Shown here in pieces: positions 62,086-64,000 of a stretch of 64,000 nucleotides of DNA. The stretch is from Nucisporomicrobium flavum (lineage in GTDB: Bacteria > Actinomycetota > Actinomycetes > Mycobacteriales > Micromonosporaceae), in NCBI RefSeq assembly GCF_016464385.1, contig NZ_JADMLH010000003.1:186001-250000 (forward strand), given 5' to 3'. The translations under genes and the position numbers were made by a program. The number at the start of each line of letters is the position of its first letter. Position 1 is the stretch's first letter. The notes beneath the pieces were generated by a model. The model had not been told where the DNA came from and did no database searches. It saw only the letters and a program-made list of their open reading frames with translations.

Positions 62086-63471
62086 TCAGCTGCCGGCTGT
62101 CCTGGCGGCCGGCTCGCGTTCCGTGCTGTCCCCGGCGTGGGCGTCGTCGGCCTCGTGGGCGTCGTGCGGGTCGTCGTCGTAGCTGGTCTCGTCGAACGGG
62201 GCCGCGCCGGAGAGCACCGCGTCGACCTGCTCCCGGTCGATCTCGTTCGTCCACGTGCCGACGAGGACCGTGGCGACGGCGTTGCCGGCGAAGTTGGTGA
62301 GTGCGCGGGCCTCGGACATCAGCCGGTCGATGCCGACGATCAGGCCGACGCCGGGCACCAGGTCGGGCCGGTGGCTCTGCAGGCCGCCGGCGAGCGTGGC
62401 GAGGCCCGCGCCGGTGACGCCGGCCGCGCCCTTCGAGGCGACGATCATGAACAGCAGCAGGCCGATCTGCTGACCCACGGAGAGCGGCTTGTCCAGCGCG
62501 TCGGCGATGAACAGCGAGGCCATCGTCAGGTAGATCGCGGTGCCGTCGAGGTTGAACGAATAGCCGGTGGGCACCACGATGCCGACCACCGGGCGGCTGA
62601 CGCCGAGGTGGCCCATCTTGGCGATCAGCCGGGGCAGCGCGGACTCCGACGAGGAGGTCGAGAGGATCAGCAGGAACTCGCGGGCGAGGTAGCGCAGCAG
62701 CTTGAAGATCGAGACGCGGGCGATCAGCCGCAGCAGCAGCCCGAGCACCACGAAGATGAACAGCGCGCAGGTCACGTAGAAGCCGACCATGATGGCGGCG
62801 AGGCTCTTGAGGGCGTCGAAGCCGGTCGCGCCGACCACGGCGGCCATCGCGCCGAACGCGCCGATCGGGGCCAGCCACATGATCATCGCGAGGATCTTGA
62901 AGACCAGGCGCTGGATCACGCCGATCGCCCGGATCACCGGCTCGCCGGAGCGGCCGATGGCCTGCACCGCGAAGCCGACGAGCAGGGCCACCAGCAGCGT
63001 CTGCAGCACCTCGCTGGTGGTCAGCGCGCCCAGCAGCGAGTCCGGGATGATGCCGAGCAGGAAGTCGACGGTCGACTCGGCCTCGCCGCTGACCTGGGCC
63101 TGACCGGTCTTGGCCAGCTCGGCGCTCAGGTGCAGCCCGGAGCCGGGGTGCAGGATGTTGCCGACGACCAGCCCGATCGCGAGCGCGACCGTACTCATGA
63201 TCAGGAAGTAGCCGAGCGCCAGCCCGCCCACCCGGCCGACCTGCGCGGCGCGACGGATCGAGCCGACGCCCAGCACGATCGTGCAGAAGATCACCGGGGC
63301 GATCATCATCCGGATCAGCGCGACGAAGCCGGTGCCCAGCGGGCGCAGGTCCTTGCCGAACTCCGGGAACAGGAAGCCGACGGCGATGCCCAGGGCCATC
63401 GCCACCAGCACGGCGATGTAGAGCAGATGACTGCGGTCGCGGCGGGCGGCGGGCGGGGCATCGACGGTCAT
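62086..63471 (-). CDS. dctA: Cation:dicarboxylate symporter DctA
   Basis: A 461-residue SLC1-type transporter importing C4-dicarboxylates (succinate, fumarate, malate) with cations. Features: LIRMMIAPVIFCTIVLGVGS, STSSSESALPRLIAKM (re-entrant loop HP1), PTGYSFNLDGTAIYLTMASLF and GAAGVTGAGLATLAG (HP2), LVPGVGLIVGIDRLMSEARA and TNFAGNAVATVLV. The acidic/His tail is unusual but cytosolic. ATG 63471 has AGGAAGGAG upstream. A CRP-like site lies 21-36 bp before the ATG. The malic enzyme elsewhere in the window would act on imported malate. Confidence 0.95.
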   Translation of the reverse strand: MTVDAPPAARRDRSHLLYIAVLVAMALGIAVGFLFPEFGKDLRPLGTGFVALIRMMIAPVIFCTIVLGVGSIRRAAQVGRVGGLALGYFLIMSTVALAIGLVVGNILHPGSGLHLSAELAKTGQAQVSGEAESTVDFLLGIIPDSLLGALTTSEVLQTLLVALLVGFAVQAIGRSGEPVIRAIGVIQRLVFKILAMIMWLAPIGAFGAMAAVVGATGFDALKSLAAIMVGFYVTCALFIFVVLGLLLRLIARVSIFKLLRYLAREFLLILSTSSSESALPRLIAKMGHLGVSRPVVGIVVPTGYSFNLDGTAIYLTMASLFIADALDKPLSVGQQIGLLLFMIVASKGAAGVTGAGLATLAGGLQSHRPDLVPGVGLIVGIDRLMSEARALTNFAGNAVATVLVGTWTNEIDREQVDAVLSGAAPFDETSYDDDPHDAHEADDAHAGDSTEREPAARTAGS

Positions 63472-63491
63472 GGCTCCTTCCTACCGCAAGC

Positions 63492-63507
63492 TGTGACCTG
63501 AGTCACG
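63492..63507. promoter_or_regulatory. dctA: CRP/GlxR-type site upstream of dctA
   Basis: TGTGACCTGAGTCACG matches TGTGA-N6-TCACA with one mismatch at the last base. It shares GTGACCT and GTCAC with the palindrome at 55970. So close to the start, it would overlap the core promoter. Confidence 0.55.
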
Positions 63508-63583
63508 ATCTAGCGAATGTGCAGGTTTTGTGGAGGAGGTCGCACTAGCCGTTCGCGCCGGATGCGTACGGGCCGTACGCCGA

Positions 63584-63589
63584 TAGACT
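63584..63589 (+). promoter_or_regulatory. dxs: Candidate -10 of near-leaderless promoter (dxs)
   Basis: TAGACT ends eight bases before ATG 63598, one of the best -10 matches in the window. Confidence 0.45.
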
Positions 63590-63597
63590 GACTCCTC

Positions 63598-64000
63598 ATG
63601 AGCGAGCGCAGTGATCAGACGACGACCGGCATCCTCGGCACGATCGCCACGCCGGGCGACCTCAAGCGCTTGAGCCCTGAGCAGCTCACCCTGCTCGCCG
63701 CCGAGATCCGGGACTTCCTGGTGGCCAAGGTCTCGCGCACCGGCGGCCACCTCGGGCCCAACCTGGGCGTGGTGGAGACGACGCTGGCGCTGCACCGGGT
63801 CTTCGACTCCCCGCGCGACCGGATCCTGTTCGACACCGGCCACCAGGCGTACGTGCACAAGATCGTGACCGGCCGCCAGGACGGCTTCGACCTGCTGCGC
63901 CAGCGTGGCGGCCTCTCCGGCTACCCGAGCCGGGCCGAGAGCGAGCACGACCTCATCGAGAATTCCCACGCCTCCACCGCGCTGTCGTATGCGGACGGCA
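63598..64000 (+). CDS. dxs: 1-deoxy-D-xylulose-5-phosphate synthase (3' truncated by window)
   Basis: First 134 residues of the thiamine-diphosphate enzyme that condenses pyruvate and glyceraldehyde 3-phosphate, opening the MEP isoprenoid pathway that supplies DMAPP for MiaA. Family motifs: [55 protein letters not shown] (ThDP-site His) and [14 protein letters not shown]. The frame is open to the window end. ATG 63598 is the start; there is no ribosome-binding site and a -10-like TAGACT eight bases upstream. Confidence 0.96.
   Translation, partial: MSERSDQTTTGILGTIATPGDLKRLSPEQLTLLAAEIRDFLVAKVSRTGGHLGPNLGVVETTLALHRVFDSPRDRILFDTGHQAYVHKIVTGRQDGFDLLRQRGGLSGYPSRAESEHDLIENSHASTALSYADG

Overview
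The window is 64 kb of very GC-rich actinobacterial chromosome. GC content, GTG/TTG starts, a LexA box of the TCGAAC-N4-GTTCGA type, a Spo0M homologue and many actinobacteria-only families (DUF3039, DUF3093, DUF3099, DUF3159, DUF3710, DUF4193, DUF7455) suggest a mycelial, sporulating actinomycete. Micromonosporaceae (Actinoplanes/Micromonospora relatives) is my best guess by inference; no rRNA or tRNA gene was seen to confirm it. Most of the window is conserved housekeeping DNA. Its order (miaB, miaA, dapF, hflX, lexA/LysM, nrdR, ideR, sigB, sigA, suhB, cei, DUF4193, dut, trkA pair, permease, rRNA methylase, dxs) resembles the dxs1-to-miaB segment of Mycobacterium tuberculosis.

Layout. 0-9.3 kb: 5'-truncated miaB, HxlR regulator, truncated haemoglobin, diguanylate cyclase, DUF349 protein, the miaA-dapF-glycerophosphodiesterase operon and malic enzyme. 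9.3-20 kb: hflX, a membrane-anchored repeat-tailed secreted protein, lexA with its divergent LysM gene and two SOS boxes, a 1 kb repeat-rich non-coding stretch, then nrdR-nrdJ (class II ribonucleotide reductase). 20-31 kb: small regulators and enzymes, a lipoprotein deacetylase plus LCP ligase operon, an MFS carrier, ideR, and an acuC deacetylase next to a GNAT/acyl-CoA-synthetase-like acetyltransferase. 31-39 kb: sigB, spo0M, dtd with a kinase-like gene, then an accessory-looking segment with a small acidic protein and a 1076-residue NACHT NTPase, followed by gntR-deoC. 40-48 kb: HhH-GPD glycosylase, CHASE-GGDEF-EAL protein, psuG-psuK, TRIC channel, DEAD/DEAH helicase. 49-64 kb: sigA, suhB, cei, DUF4193, dut, DUF3710, OB-fold, DUF3159, a potassium module (two TrkA proteins facing an APC/KimA-like permease), an RNA m5U methyltransferase, dctA and the 5' end of dxs.

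Genes that work together: lexA, nrdR-nrdJ and dut link DNA damage, dNTP supply and dUTP control; acuC and the acetyltransferase form a probable reversible lysine-acetylation pair; two c-di-GMP enzymes flank the first 43 kb; psuG-psuK recycle pseudouridine; trkA, trkA and the permease form a potassium-uptake unit.

Most notable observations: (1) a solitary NACHT (NLR-like) protein with an N-terminal helical domain, a candidate antiphage gene, next to minisatellites; (2) a 176-bp stretch of perfect DNA identity between sigA and sigB, which suggests gene conversion; (3) minisatellites clustered around lexA-nrdR-nrdJ, one of them coding a hexapeptide tail on NrdR; (4) paired DnaA-box-like sites upstream of nrdR-nrdJ; (5) CRP/GlxR-like sites, an ECF-type promoter before the DUF4193 gene, and a recurring leaderless promoter pattern; (6) an 18-bp direct repeat exactly bracketing the first diguanylate cyclase gene. 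No CRISPR array, insertion sequence, prophage or integrase was found.
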